Assembly: GCA_020639075.1 (NCBI GenBank)
Contig: JACKHI010000001.1
Location: 1,302,001-1,366,000 of the forward strand
From: Phycisphaerales bacterium
GTDB lineage: Bacteria; Planctomycetota; Phycisphaerae; UBA1845; UTPLA1
Length of the DNA: 64,000 nucleotides
Reading direction: 5' to 3'
Shown here: piece by piece, positions 33,435 to 41,289 of the stretch
How positions within the stretch are numbered: the first letter of the stretch is position 1
How the letters are laid out: the number at the start of each line of letters is the position of its first letter
Notes under the pieces: model-generated
What the model was told of the DNA's origin: nothing
Seen by the model: only the letters and a program-made list of their open reading frames with translations
Databases searched by the model: none
Translations under genes and position numbers: made by a program

Positions 33435-36218
33435 ATGTATCTGAACCGCACCTGGAGAATTCTCCCGGTCGCCCTCGTGCTGGCGGGGCTGACGTTTGCC
33501 CCGAGCGCGATCGCCCAAGAGAAGAAGGCCCCTGAGGAGAAGAAGAAGGAGAAGCCGGAGTTTCCGCCGTTCGACGAGACGATGAAGGACTTCAAGGAAG
33601 TCCCGACGTCCGACACGCCGATGTTCTCCCTCTATCACAACAAGAAGACGGACTCGCTTCGGGCGGTCATTCCCGGATCGATGATCGGCAAGCAATTCCT
33701 GATTGCGTCGAGCATCTCGGGCGGGCCGGCGGCGACGGGCTTTCAGCTGGATCACTTCCTCGCGTACTTCGATCGCATGGACAAGAACCTGGTTCTGATG
33801 CGCGTCGATCCGCGATACGTGCTCGACGGCGACAAGCCGATTACGGATGTCGTCAAGCGAAGCTACGGCAGCGACTTCATCATGCAGAAGATACCGATCA
33901 TCACGATGAACGGCGGCGATCCGGTGATCGATCTGGATGACCTGTTCAAGGGCGATTTCTCCGGGATTTCCGGGATGGGCGCCGGTTCCATCAACAGCGA
34001 TCTGAGCAAGTGGGCGGAATTCAAGCCGTTCAAGGAGAACGTCGAACTGTCGGTCGATCTGGCGATGATGGGCCGGGACGGCGGCAAGCGCATGCTCGTG
34101 CACTACAGCCTTTCGCAGATTCCGGATTCCGCCAAGGGATACAAGCCTCGCGTGGCGGACGATCGCGTCGGTTACTTCATGACGGCGCGCATGGACTGGA
34201 TGAAGGACTACAAGGCGGACACGATGTTCGATCGCTACATCGAACGATGGCGACTTGAAAAGCGCGATCCTTCGCTCGAATTCAGCGCGCCGAAGGACCC
34301 GATCGTCTGGTACATCGAAAAGACGGTTCCGCTGCAGTATCGCCGCTGGGTCAAGGAAGGCATTCTGGAATGGAACAAGGCCTTCGAAAAGTGTGGCATT
34401 CTGGATGCGATCGAAGTCGTCCAACAGGAAGAGGATCGCTTCGGAGATTACGATCCCGAAGACGTTCGCTACAACTTCTTCCGCTGGATCGTCACGGGGC
34501 GCGGCTTTGCGATGGGCCCTTCGCGGGCGCATCCGCTGACGGGCCAGATCTTCGATGCGGATATCGTCATGGACGATGCGATGGCCCGCATCTACGTCAA
34601 TCGATACGACCTGCTGACGGGCGATGAGTCCTCGTGGGCGCCGTACGATCCGTACATGCAGGCGTTTTTCGACGCGAATCCGCGGTACAAGTTCAAGACG
34701 CCGCGCGAGTTGCTCCTGCCGAATCTGAGGCTGAGCACGGATCCGAACGCCGAATTCCTGGCGAATCTGCAGCGACGAATGCAGGAACGCGGCCAGCCCG
34801 TATGCGAATGCGCGTCGGGCATGGCGCACCAGGCGCAGTTCGCCTCGCTGGCGATGGAGGCGAAGGGCATCGGTCGCGACAGCGAAGAATTCATGGGGCA
34901 GATCATCAAGGAAGTCGTCATGCACGAAGTCGGGCATTGCCTCGGCCTTCGGCACAACTTCAAGGCCAGCACGTGGCTGTCGATGGATGAGATTCTCAAG
35001 TCGAAGAACGCGAACGAGGCCTGTGTCGGCTCGGTCATGGACTACAACCCGGCGATCGTCGCACCTCGCGGCCAGGAGCAGGGTTCGTTCGTGACGCGAA
35101 CGATCGGTCCGTATGACTACTGGGCGATCGAATACGGTTATCGCAATGTCGGCAAGCCGTACAAGGACGAAGAGGAGATGCTGTCGAAGATTGGCAGCAG
35201 AGCGGCCGAGCCGGGTCTTGCCTACTCGACGGACGAAGATACGTTCGGGTCCATCTCGCCCGATCCGCTGTCGAACCGATTCGACATGGGCAGCGACGTG
35301 ATGGCTTATGCGAAGCAGCAGATCGAGCTTTCCGAGAGCCTCCTGAAGGACGTCACGAAGTGGGCGGTCAAGGACGGCGAGTCCTACAACAAGCTCCGCC
35401 GCGCCGTGATCAGTATCCTGAGTCAGAAGGCGCGAGCGACAAGCTTCGTCGCACGATTCCCCGGCGGTATCGATGTCAGCCGGACGCACAAGGGCGACAC
35501 CGACGAAAAGACACCGATGATGCCGACGGATCCGAAACTGCAGCGCAAGGCGCTTCAGTTCGTATGCGACAACGTCTTCGCCGAGGATGCGTACAAGATC
35601 GATCCGGATCTGCTCAATCATCTGGCGGCCGGCCGGTTCTCGCACTGGGGCTCGGACGAATTCGACTTTTTCGTCGAATTCAACGTCCACGATTTCGTCG
35701 CCTCGGCGCAGAATCAGTGCCTGTTCGCGATGATCAATCCGTTCACGATCGGCCGAATTCACGACAATCAGGTCAAGTACAGCGGCGACGACGTCTACTC
35801 GCTCGGCGAGCACATGACGGCATTGACCGACGCGATCTGGTCCGAGCTGAATGAATCCGATCGCAAAGGCACCGAGAGCAAGCCGCTGATCAACAGCTTC
35901 CGACGGAATCTGCAGCGGCAGCACCTGGACGAGTTGATGAACCTCGTCCTCTCGGAGCCGGGCGGCATCGTCCCGGCCGACGCCAACGCCATCGCACGGC
36001 TCAGCGTCTCGGATTTGTCGAAGAAGATCGGCAAGCGGCTCGGGGCCGGCGACATCGATATCGCCAGCCGGGCCCATCTGGCCGACATCAAGACGCGTAT
36101 CGACAAGGCCCTGGAGGCTCAGTACACGGTCGATCGCTACGGTGCGATGGGCGGCATCTTTTTCTTCCGCCCCACCGAGAAATCCACGAGCACGCTGACG
36201 GTTCTGCCGCAGAATTGA
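33435..36218 (+). CDS. Large exported metzincin-like zinc protease (DUF5117/DUF4953 type)
   Basis: A 927-residue exported protein. AAGGAG sits seven bases before the ATG and a signal peptide follows (ILPVALVLAGLTFAPSAIA). A charged linker (EKKAPEEKKKEKPEF) precedes the body. The catalytic motif is HEVGHCLGLRH at about 497-507, the HExxHxxGxxH zinc site of metzincins. The preceding YNFFRWIVTGRGFAMGPSRA and the following SVMDYNPAIV (Met-turn-like) match the family of large bacterial zinc-dependent metalloproteases with DUF5117 and DUF4953. It should act in the periplasm or outside the cell. It is monocistronic, with its own terminator. Confidence 0.9.
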   Translation: MYLNRTWRILPVALVLAGLTFAPSAIAQEKKAPEEKKKEKPEFPPFDETMKDFKEVPTSDTPMFSLYHNKKTDSLRAVIPGSMIGKQFLIASSISGGPAATGFQLDHFLAYFDRMDKNLVLMRVDPRYVLDGDKPITDVVKRSYGSDFIMQKIPIITMNGGDPVIDLDDLFKGDFSGISGMGAGSINSDLSKWAEFKPFKENVELSVDLAMMGRDGGKRMLVHYSLSQIPDSAKGYKPRVADDRVGYFMTARMDWMKDYKADTMFDRYIERWRLEKRDPSLEFSAPKDPIVWYIEKTVPLQYRRWVKEGILEWNKAFEKCGILDAIEVVQQEEDRFGDYDPEDVRYNFFRWIVTGRGFAMGPSRAHPLTGQIFDADIVMDDAMARIYVNRYDLLTGDESSWAPYDPYMQAFFDANPRYKFKTPRELLLPNLRLSTDPNAEFLANLQRRMQERGQPVCECASGMAHQAQFASLAMEAKGIGRDSEEFMGQIIKEVVMHEVGHCLGLRHNFKASTWLSMDEILKSKNANEACVGSVMDYNPAIVAPRGQEQGSFVTRTIGPYDYWAIEYGYRNVGKPYKDEEEMLSKIGSRAAEPGLAYSTDEDTFGSISPDPLSNRFDMGSDVMAYAKQQIELSESLLKDVTKWAVKDGESYNKLRRAVISILSQKARATSFVARFPGGIDVSRTHKGDTDEKTPMMPTDPKLQRKALQFVCDNVFAEDAYKIDPDLLNHLAAGRFSHWGSDEFDFFVEFNVHDFVASAQNQCLFAMINPFTIGRIHDNQVKYSGDDVYSLGEHMTALTDAIWSELNESDRKGTESKPLINSFRRNLQRQHLDELMNLVLSEPGGIVPADANAIARLSVSDLSKKIGKRLGAGDIDIASRAHLADIKTRIDKALEAQYTVDRYGAMGGIFFFRPTEKSTSTLTVLPQN

Positions 36219-36249
36219 CCGGCACTTTGAGCGTTTTCTCGAATGATCG

Positions 36250-36285
36250 GCCCCTCGTCGCCAACCGGCGGCGAGGGGCTTTTTT
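36250..36285 (+). terminator. Rho-independent terminator of the metzincin-like gene
   Basis: GCCCCTCGTCGCC pairs with GGCGGCGAGGGGC (one G-T pair) around AACC and is followed by TTTTTTG, 32 bases after the stop codon. Confidence 0.93.
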
Positions 36286-36369
36286 GTTCTTCCCGGATTT
36301 CCGGGAAGTCAATTCACGCCAGCGATGCGACGTTGGAGATCGCGAACGACGTGGCGAGCGGACGCTTAT

Positions 36370-36660
36370 TTCGCACTTTCAGTGCTTAAGTCGCGGGTTG
36401 ATCCGGGACCCAGGGCTGCATTTGCCCGCTTCGCGGGCTGCACTTGCCCTGGGCTTCCATATGGCACGCTTTCAGCGTGCAGGCAGAGTTTTTGGCGACT
36501 GGAGTGTCGGACGATCGAGCTCCCCTCTTGGCACGCTTTCAGCGTGCGGGCGGCATTCGGGCAACTGGTGAGATGGGTGATCGAGCTGCAGGGCCTACCG
36601 CAAGTCGCGCGGTTCCCGATCTTCCGTGATGGACCTTTTTCTCGTTCGCGGAACAATCGG
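36370..36660. repeat. Mosaic hairpin repeat, copy 2
   Basis: The interval 36286-36847 has no credible gene. It carries an inverted copy of the block at 15.8-16.0 kb: GGGACCCAGGGCTGCA, CCCGCTTCGCGGGC, TGCACTTGCCCTGGGC and GGCACGCTTTCAGCGTGCAG, with about 75 bases nearly identical to the reverse complement of 15856-15931. A second GGCACGCTTTCAGCGTGC at 36529-36546 is followed by GTGGGTGATCGAG-like and CGCAAGTCGCGCG segments, which match the order of modules flanking copy 1. The last part (CCGATCTTCCGTGATGGACC) resembles the reverse complement of the tandem unit near 15.45 kb. Confidence 0.85.
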
Positions 36661-36847
36661 CGCGATCCATCACGATTCTGCTCTTGACACGTCCGATCCA
36701 AGTTTTGCAGAATTAGTCCGCGCGGCGTGTCGCGGTGGGAATTCCACGACAAGAGCACCCGGCGCGTGTGCTGAACATCCGGCGCGTCAGCACGACATTG
36801 AGAATGCAGGGATCGACTGATCGATCGCCAGGTGGAGAACTCGCGGG

Positions 36848-37264
36848 ATGATTGAACTCAAGGACACATCCAATTCGACGTTGGAATATCCGACGAAAAT
36901 GAACTTTGTGGAAGTCGCGTTTGCGCGATCGCGACGCGAGGCGATGCTGTTTCGCGGGGCGCTGAGCGACGCGTCGATCGCGTCGGACATCGAGGCGGGC
37001 GGCAGCCGAAAGCACGGATTCGCCGTGCTCGTGGAATCGTCGATGCTCGTGGACGCTTCCGAAGCGCTGGCTTCACTGGCGCAGTCGAATTCCTCGCGCG
37101 TCCGGTTCGACGCGGACGACGACGACTTTGACGATGACGATTTTTCGGACGATGACGACGATTTCGATGACGATGACGGTGACGATGACGACGACTTCTT
37201 CAGCGACGACGATGACGACGACGACGAGGAGGATGATGATTACGAAAACGACGATGACGAGTAG
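36848..37264 (+). CDS. DUF2007-like protein with long aspartate tail
   Basis: A 138-residue protein. Residues about 18-78 (FVEVAFARSRREAMLFRGAL, then a strand VLVESSMLVDASEAL) look like the DUF2007 putative signal-transducing fold, a small alpha-beta domain. From about residue 88 to the end the protein is almost only Asp, with some Phe, Glu, Ser and Tyr, giving more than 40 acidic residues. Such a tail could bind metal or basic proteins. It starts a run of small genes leading to RNase D. GGAG lies about 13 bases before the ATG. No signal peptide. Confidence 0.75.
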   Translation: MIELKDTSNSTLEYPTKMNFVEVAFARSRREAMLFRGALSDASIASDIEAGGSRKHGFAVLVESSMLVDASEALASLAQSNSSRVRFDADDDDFDDDDFSDDDDDFDDDDGDDDDDFFSDDDDDDDEEDDDYENDDDE

Positions 37265-37275
37265 CCGATGAACCC

Positions 37276-37710
37276 ATGAAGCCCGGCGGACGATCGGGCG
37301 ATTGGGGGTTATCGGCCATGCCGCAGAAACTCGAATCGACGTCGGACAAACTCGACAGCCCGGTTGCCACGCCGGAACCGCCCGCGCCCGGCGACGCAAA
37401 AAAGACAGTCGGCACAACGGCCGGCCCTGAACGTCGAAAATCGGTGGTCGACCGGCGAAGCGGACTTGAGCGCCGCCGAGGCCCAGGTAAGCGGCGCGCG
37501 GAATCCCGGCGAACGGCGGAAGAAGGCGAGCTGGATTCGGAGCAATTCGAATTCGTCATGGCGATCGATGAATACAAGCGGGCCAACAATCGTCCATTTC
37601 CCAGTTGGACCGAGGTCCTGGAAGTCATAAAATATCTGGGTTATCGGAAAGTCGCGGAAAAGGGCGAGCATGTGGATCGCCCGGCGACGTCCGATGAGAA
37701 TGAGAATTGA
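37276..37710 (+). CDS. Small conserved-looking protein with basic centre
   Basis: A 144-residue soluble protein. The N-terminal 45 residues are Pro-, Ala- and Ser-rich, then comes a strongly basic stretch (ERRKSVVDRRSGLERRRGPG) and an ordered C-terminal part (EFVMAIDEYKRANNRPFPSW, then EVLEVIKYLGYRKVA). The ordered part resembles short helical domains found in planctomycete proteins next to RNase or ribosome genes, though I cannot name the family. The in-frame ATG at 37318 after GGGGG is an alternative start. It begins 11 bases after the preceding gene's stop, so the two are likely co-transcribed. Confidence 0.75.
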   Translation: MKPGGRSGDWGLSAMPQKLESTSDKLDSPVATPEPPAPGDAKKTVGTTAGPERRKSVVDRRSGLERRRGPGKRRAESRRTAEEGELDSEQFEFVMAIDEYKRANNRPFPSWTEVLEVIKYLGYRKVAEKGEHVDRPATSDENEN

Positions 37711-37846
37711 ATTCGGCGGCTTGGCGTTTCTCTTGCGCACGGAGGCGCAGCCGGGTTGCCGGACTATCGCCGGGGATCGATCGGTTTTCGCCCCGCCGAC
37801 GCCCCGCCTGACGTCATCGTTCGCGGTTCCGCCGCAGGCTACAACC

Positions 37847-38512
37847 ATGGCCATGATCGCCGAAGGCCAAATCGCGTATTCCGTCCTGATGCTAATCGGC
37901 AGCGCCGGTCCGGTGGCCATCTACTTCCTGTCGCTCGGCCTCGTGAACTGCCACGCACGCCCCTGCCTGATTTCCGCCCGGTCTGATTTCATCGCGCTTT
38001 CAGTGGTTCTCGCCCCGCTATTGCTTTGGAGCCTTCCTGTGGCGATTCAGTTCGGCTCGGGCTGGATGCTTGGACTCGCGGCGATCGTGCTGGCCGTGAT
38101 CTTCAGGAAGCTCGTCCCCGGTCGAAACGAGGGCTTCGTCCTCTACAACGTCTCGCGCCAAATCGGTCACGAATTGATCCAGGCCACGCTGTCGAACAAA
38201 GAAGCCGCGTTTCGTCGAGAGAGCGAGACCGCGTGGGTCTCACTCGACGGCCGGGTTCGCGTCACGGCATCAACCTTCGCCCTGCTTCGAAGCGTCTCGA
38301 TTCAAGTCGAGGGCGAGTCACGTCAGATCGCGTCGGCGGCGAGACGACTTCGGGACGGTCTGGAGCGCAATCTGAGTCGCGTCGAACAGCTGCCATCGGC
38401 GGTCGGGGCGGGGCTCGTGCTTGCGGGCGTCGGCATTGCCGTCGTGCCGATGTGGCTGGTCACACGGCATATTCAAGATCTTGTCGAGGTCGTCGCTTCA
38501 CTCTTCGGATGA
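37847..38512 (+). CDS. Integral membrane protein of unknown function
   Basis: From the ATG at 37847 the product is 221 residues with membrane helices at about 10-32 (SVLMLIGSAGPVAIYFLSL), 45-62 and 64-80 (LAAIVLAVIF), and one near the end (AVGAGLVLAGVGIAVVPMWL). Between them is a basic, Arg-rich soluble part of about 80 residues (IGHELIQATLSNKEAAFRRE, then SIQVEGESRQIASAARRLR). No transporter motif is seen. The longer frame from 37670 starts with unlikely sequence. It lies between the small conserved gene and RNase D, on the same strand. Confidence 0.65.
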   Translation: MAMIAEGQIAYSVLMLIGSAGPVAIYFLSLGLVNCHARPCLISARSDFIALSVVLAPLLLWSLPVAIQFGSGWMLGLAAIVLAVIFRKLVPGRNEGFVLYNVSRQIGHELIQATLSNKEAAFRRESETAWVSLDGRVRVTASTFALLRSVSIQVEGESRQIASAARRLRDGLERNLSRVEQLPSAVGAGLVLAGVGIAVVPMWLVTRHIQDLVEVVASLFG

Positions 38513-38579
38513 ACGGCTCAGTTGACGCCCGAAGCCCGGCCCCTCGCCGCCCCGCTCCATTTGCATATACTGGCCCGCC

Positions 38580-39782
38580 ATGGCTTCCAGAACCGATGAT
38601 TCCACGCCGATACTCATCTCCGACGAAAAATCCTTCCGATCGCTTTGTGAACATCTCGAATCGCTCGGCAGTTTCGAATTCGACACGGAATTCGTCGGGG
38701 AAGATCAATTCCGGCCCGAGGTTTGCCTGATCCAGGTTGCGGCCGAGGGCGTCATCAGCCTGATCGATCCGTTGGCAGGATTCGGGGTTGATGCATTCTG
38801 GAAACTCGTGGCTTCGCCGGACATATTGAAGGTCGTACATGCGGGCCCCGAGGACGTCGCTCAGACGTGGCATACGCTCGGCGTCGCACCGCGAAACGTA
38901 TTCGATCTTCAGATCGCCGCGGGATTCGTCGGTTACGGATATCCGATCAGCCTCAGCCGCCTTGCGCGAATCGCGGTCAACAGCAAGATGCACAAGGCGC
39001 ACACGCTCTCGGATTGGCGGAAGCGCCCGTTGCACGACGATCAGATCCTGTACGCCGCCGAGGATGTGGCCTATCTGCGACCCATTTACGACAAGCTCAT
39101 GCGGAAGCTCAAGAAGCTCGGCCGCGTGGAATGGCTGGTCGAAGAGTGCGACGCGATGTGCCTGGCGACGGAACCAACGGAAGATCGGGAGCAGCGGCTC
39201 AAGCGGCTCAAGGGCGCGGGCGCGCTATCGCCGAAGGATCTGGCAATCGCGTACGCCATACTCGACGAACGGGAGAAGCTCGCCACGGAGTACAATCGTC
39301 CGGTGCGCACCGTGATCCGCGACCACATTGTCGTCGAGCTTGCCCGCCGCGGATGGACGGATGTGGAGAAACTACGTTCGGTTCGCGGGTTGAATCTGGC
39401 GAAGGCGGGCGTCATCCGCGTCGCAGCGGCGATTGAAGCGGCGAAGAAAATACCGAAAGAGCAATGGCCGGAGCTCCCGAACAAGGAGGACGCGCCGCAG
39501 GAAGATATCCTGATCGATATTCTGGCGGCGGTGATCAAAGACTTCTGCATTCAGAATCACATGTCGTACGGCCTGCTGAGCAAAAAGCAGTGGCTGCGGG
39601 ATTTCGTGCGATCCCATACGCGCGAGGACGATGCTTCGGAGGCCAATCCGTTGACGACGGGATGGCGGGCGGACTGCCTGGGCCGGCTTCTCGAACAGAT
39701 GATTGAGGGGCAGGCGTCGATCCGCATCGAACGAATGGACGGGACGCATCGGATCGTGATTGATCCAAACGGCGCAAACTAA
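38580..39782 (+). CDS. rnd: Ribonuclease D
   Basis: A 400-residue 3'-5' exoribonuclease. The DEDD motifs are readable: FEFDTEFVGED at about 33-43 (Asp and Glu), VVHAGPEDVAQ near 84-94 (Asp), and YAAEDVAYL near 158-166 (Tyr and Asp). The HRDC-type C-terminal half follows (KLRSVRGLNLAKAG), extended by a helical domain. RNase D trims tRNA and other stable RNA 3' ends. No signal peptide. It lies 67 bases downstream of the membrane protein gene. Confidence 0.93.
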   Translation: MASRTDDSTPILISDEKSFRSLCEHLESLGSFEFDTEFVGEDQFRPEVCLIQVAAEGVISLIDPLAGFGVDAFWKLVASPDILKVVHAGPEDVAQTWHTLGVAPRNVFDLQIAAGFVGYGYPISLSRLARIAVNSKMHKAHTLSDWRKRPLHDDQILYAAEDVAYLRPIYDKLMRKLKKLGRVEWLVEECDAMCLATEPTEDREQRLKRLKGAGALSPKDLAIAYAILDEREKLATEYNRPVRTVIRDHIVVELARRGWTDVEKLRSVRGLNLAKAGVIRVAAAIEAAKKIPKEQWPELPNKEDAPQEDILIDILAAVIKDFCIQNHMSYGLLSKKQWLRDFVRSHTREDDASEANPLTTGWRADCLGRLLEQMIEGQASIRIERMDGTHRIVIDPNGAN

Positions 39783-40003
39783 GTCGGTAGATTTCGGCAG
39801 TCGCCGCACTGAAAACGGGGTTTTTATACAAATTCCGTGTAGCCTCCCGATTCCCCCCCTAGCGTTTTCCGTGAAATGCAGTCTAAAATACGGGGTTCGA
39901 GCGGACGATGATTCCGGTAACGAACAATCCGACTCGCAATTCCGGCTCGGAAGATCTTCCGAGTCGATGGTTTGGAGCGTCTGCCGAGACGGTAGCGACG
40001 AGA

Positions 40004-40696
40004 ATGCCGAAGCAGTTCATGGACATCGATGATGTGGCGCGAAGCCTGCACGTCTCCAAGCGAGAGGTCGTGCGTCTGGCGGAGATGCGCATCCTCCCGG
40101 CTGCGAAGGTCGGCAACGTCTGGCGGTTTCGAACGGGCGAAGTCTGGAACTGGATTGAAGAGAACATGCACTCGCTGACGGAACGCCGCGCACGGGATCG
40201 GCACCCGGAACTGGCGAGCCAGATGCTGATCTCCGCAACGCTGAAAGAGCACGGCGTCGTCATCGACCTGGATGCGAGGACAAAATCGTCAATTCTTCGA
40301 GAGCTGGCGCAGCTCGCCGCCAATGTCGATCCTTACATCGATTCGGCGGCGCTGATCGAGGGCCTCGAAGCCCGTGAACGGGAAGACACGACGGCGCTGC
40401 AGGACGGCGTCGCTCTTCCGCATCCGGCGCGATCGCAGTTTTCCGAGGGACCGATCGTCGTGGCGGCCAGGACGCAAAGCGGTATTTACTTCGGGGAACG
40501 CGGCGGCGGGAAGACGGACCTGTTCTTCCTGGTGTGCTGCCCGGAGACGAAAGAACACTTGCTCTATTTCGGCCGACTCTGTCGGTTACTGATCGACCCG
40601 TCCCTTCAGGACCGACTGCGAGCCGCGGAAGATTCCGCCGAGTTCATCGCCCACATCGAGACCGCAGAGCGAGTCGTCTGCGGCAAAGACGAATGA
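40004..40696 (+). CDS. Helix-turn-helix protein fused to a PTS EIIA domain
   Basis: From the ATG at 40004 the product is 230 residues. Residues 1-55 are an excisionase-type HTH (MDIDDVARSLHVSKREVVRL, then WRFRTGEVWNWIEEN). Residues about 85-225 are a fructose/mannitol-type EIIA domain: SSILRELAQLAANVDPYID, the phosphorylatable His in DGVALPHPA, and a GGGKTDLFFLVCCPETKEH strand. It may switch DNA binding with phosphoryl transfer, but no PTS components are nearby and the sensing input is unknown. The frame runs back to 39908, adding 32 poor residues; neither start has a strong ribosome binding site. Confidence 0.85.
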   Translation: MPKQFMDIDDVARSLHVSKREVVRLAEMRILPAAKVGNVWRFRTGEVWNWIEENMHSLTERRARDRHPELASQMLISATLKEHGVVIDLDARTKSSILRELAQLAANVDPYIDSAALIEGLEAREREDTTALQDGVALPHPARSQFSEGPIVVAARTQSGIYFGERGGGKTDLFFLVCCPETKEHLLYFGRLCRLLIDPSLQDRLRAAEDSAEFIAHIETAERVVCGKDE

Positions 40697-40819
40697 GACA
40701 AACGACACTTCCAGGTATTTCACTTCATCCGTAATCAGAATCCAAATTCGAATCCGATCGGCATCAGGGTATTTCGCTGCGAGCGTCATTGCGACGCCTC
40801 GGTCGATCGTGAAATGACG

Positions 40820-41173
40820 CTACGAGCCGGACGCGGCGCCGTGCGCCTCGGCTGCCGCCCTATCGATGGCGTCGTTGATGCGGCGCATCAGATCGAGATA
40901 GTCCGTCTCGCAGCGAATCATCGCCTTGATCTTGTCATTCGAAGCGACTTTCTTCTGCAAGTCGGCGAGTTCCCGTTTTTCGTCGACCTCCACGGGCTTT
41001 CCCTGCGACGCCTTGGTATCGATCTCGCGCGATTTCTCCTGGTATTTCTTCAGCAGCGACTCGGCTTCGCCGTCCGCCTTCAGCGCGTCGACGGAGGCGA
41101 CGAACGCCTTCATTTTCGGGTGCGACGCAATCTTCTTGCCCAGCGCCGCTGCGTCAGCAATGATGTCATCCAT
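40820..41173 (-). CDS. YlbF/YmcA family protein
   Basis: A 117-residue all-helical protein matching the YlbF family pattern: a first helix with AAALGKKIASHPKMKAF, the VDALKADGEAESLLKKYQEK helix, and a final long helix (KIKAMIRCETDYLDLMRRIN). In Bacillus the family members act with RicAFT in RNA processing and biofilm control; a role near RNase R here is suggestive but unproven. AAAGG lies about eight bases before the ATG. It is divergent from rnr, with 116 bases between their starts. Confidence 0.85.
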   Translation of the reverse strand: MDDIIADAAALGKKIASHPKMKAFVASVDALKADGEAESLLKKYQEKSREIDTKASQGKPVEVDEKRELADLQKKVASNDKIKAMIRCETDYLDLMRRINDAIDRAAAEAHGAASGS

Positions 41174-41289
41174 GATCGGCCTTTCGAAGTTCTTCGGATC
41201 GCCGGTTCACACAATACAACACGGGCGTGCGACGACGCCGGATCGGTATCGTCGCCCGGCCCATTTGAACATGCAAGCACGGAGGCATA

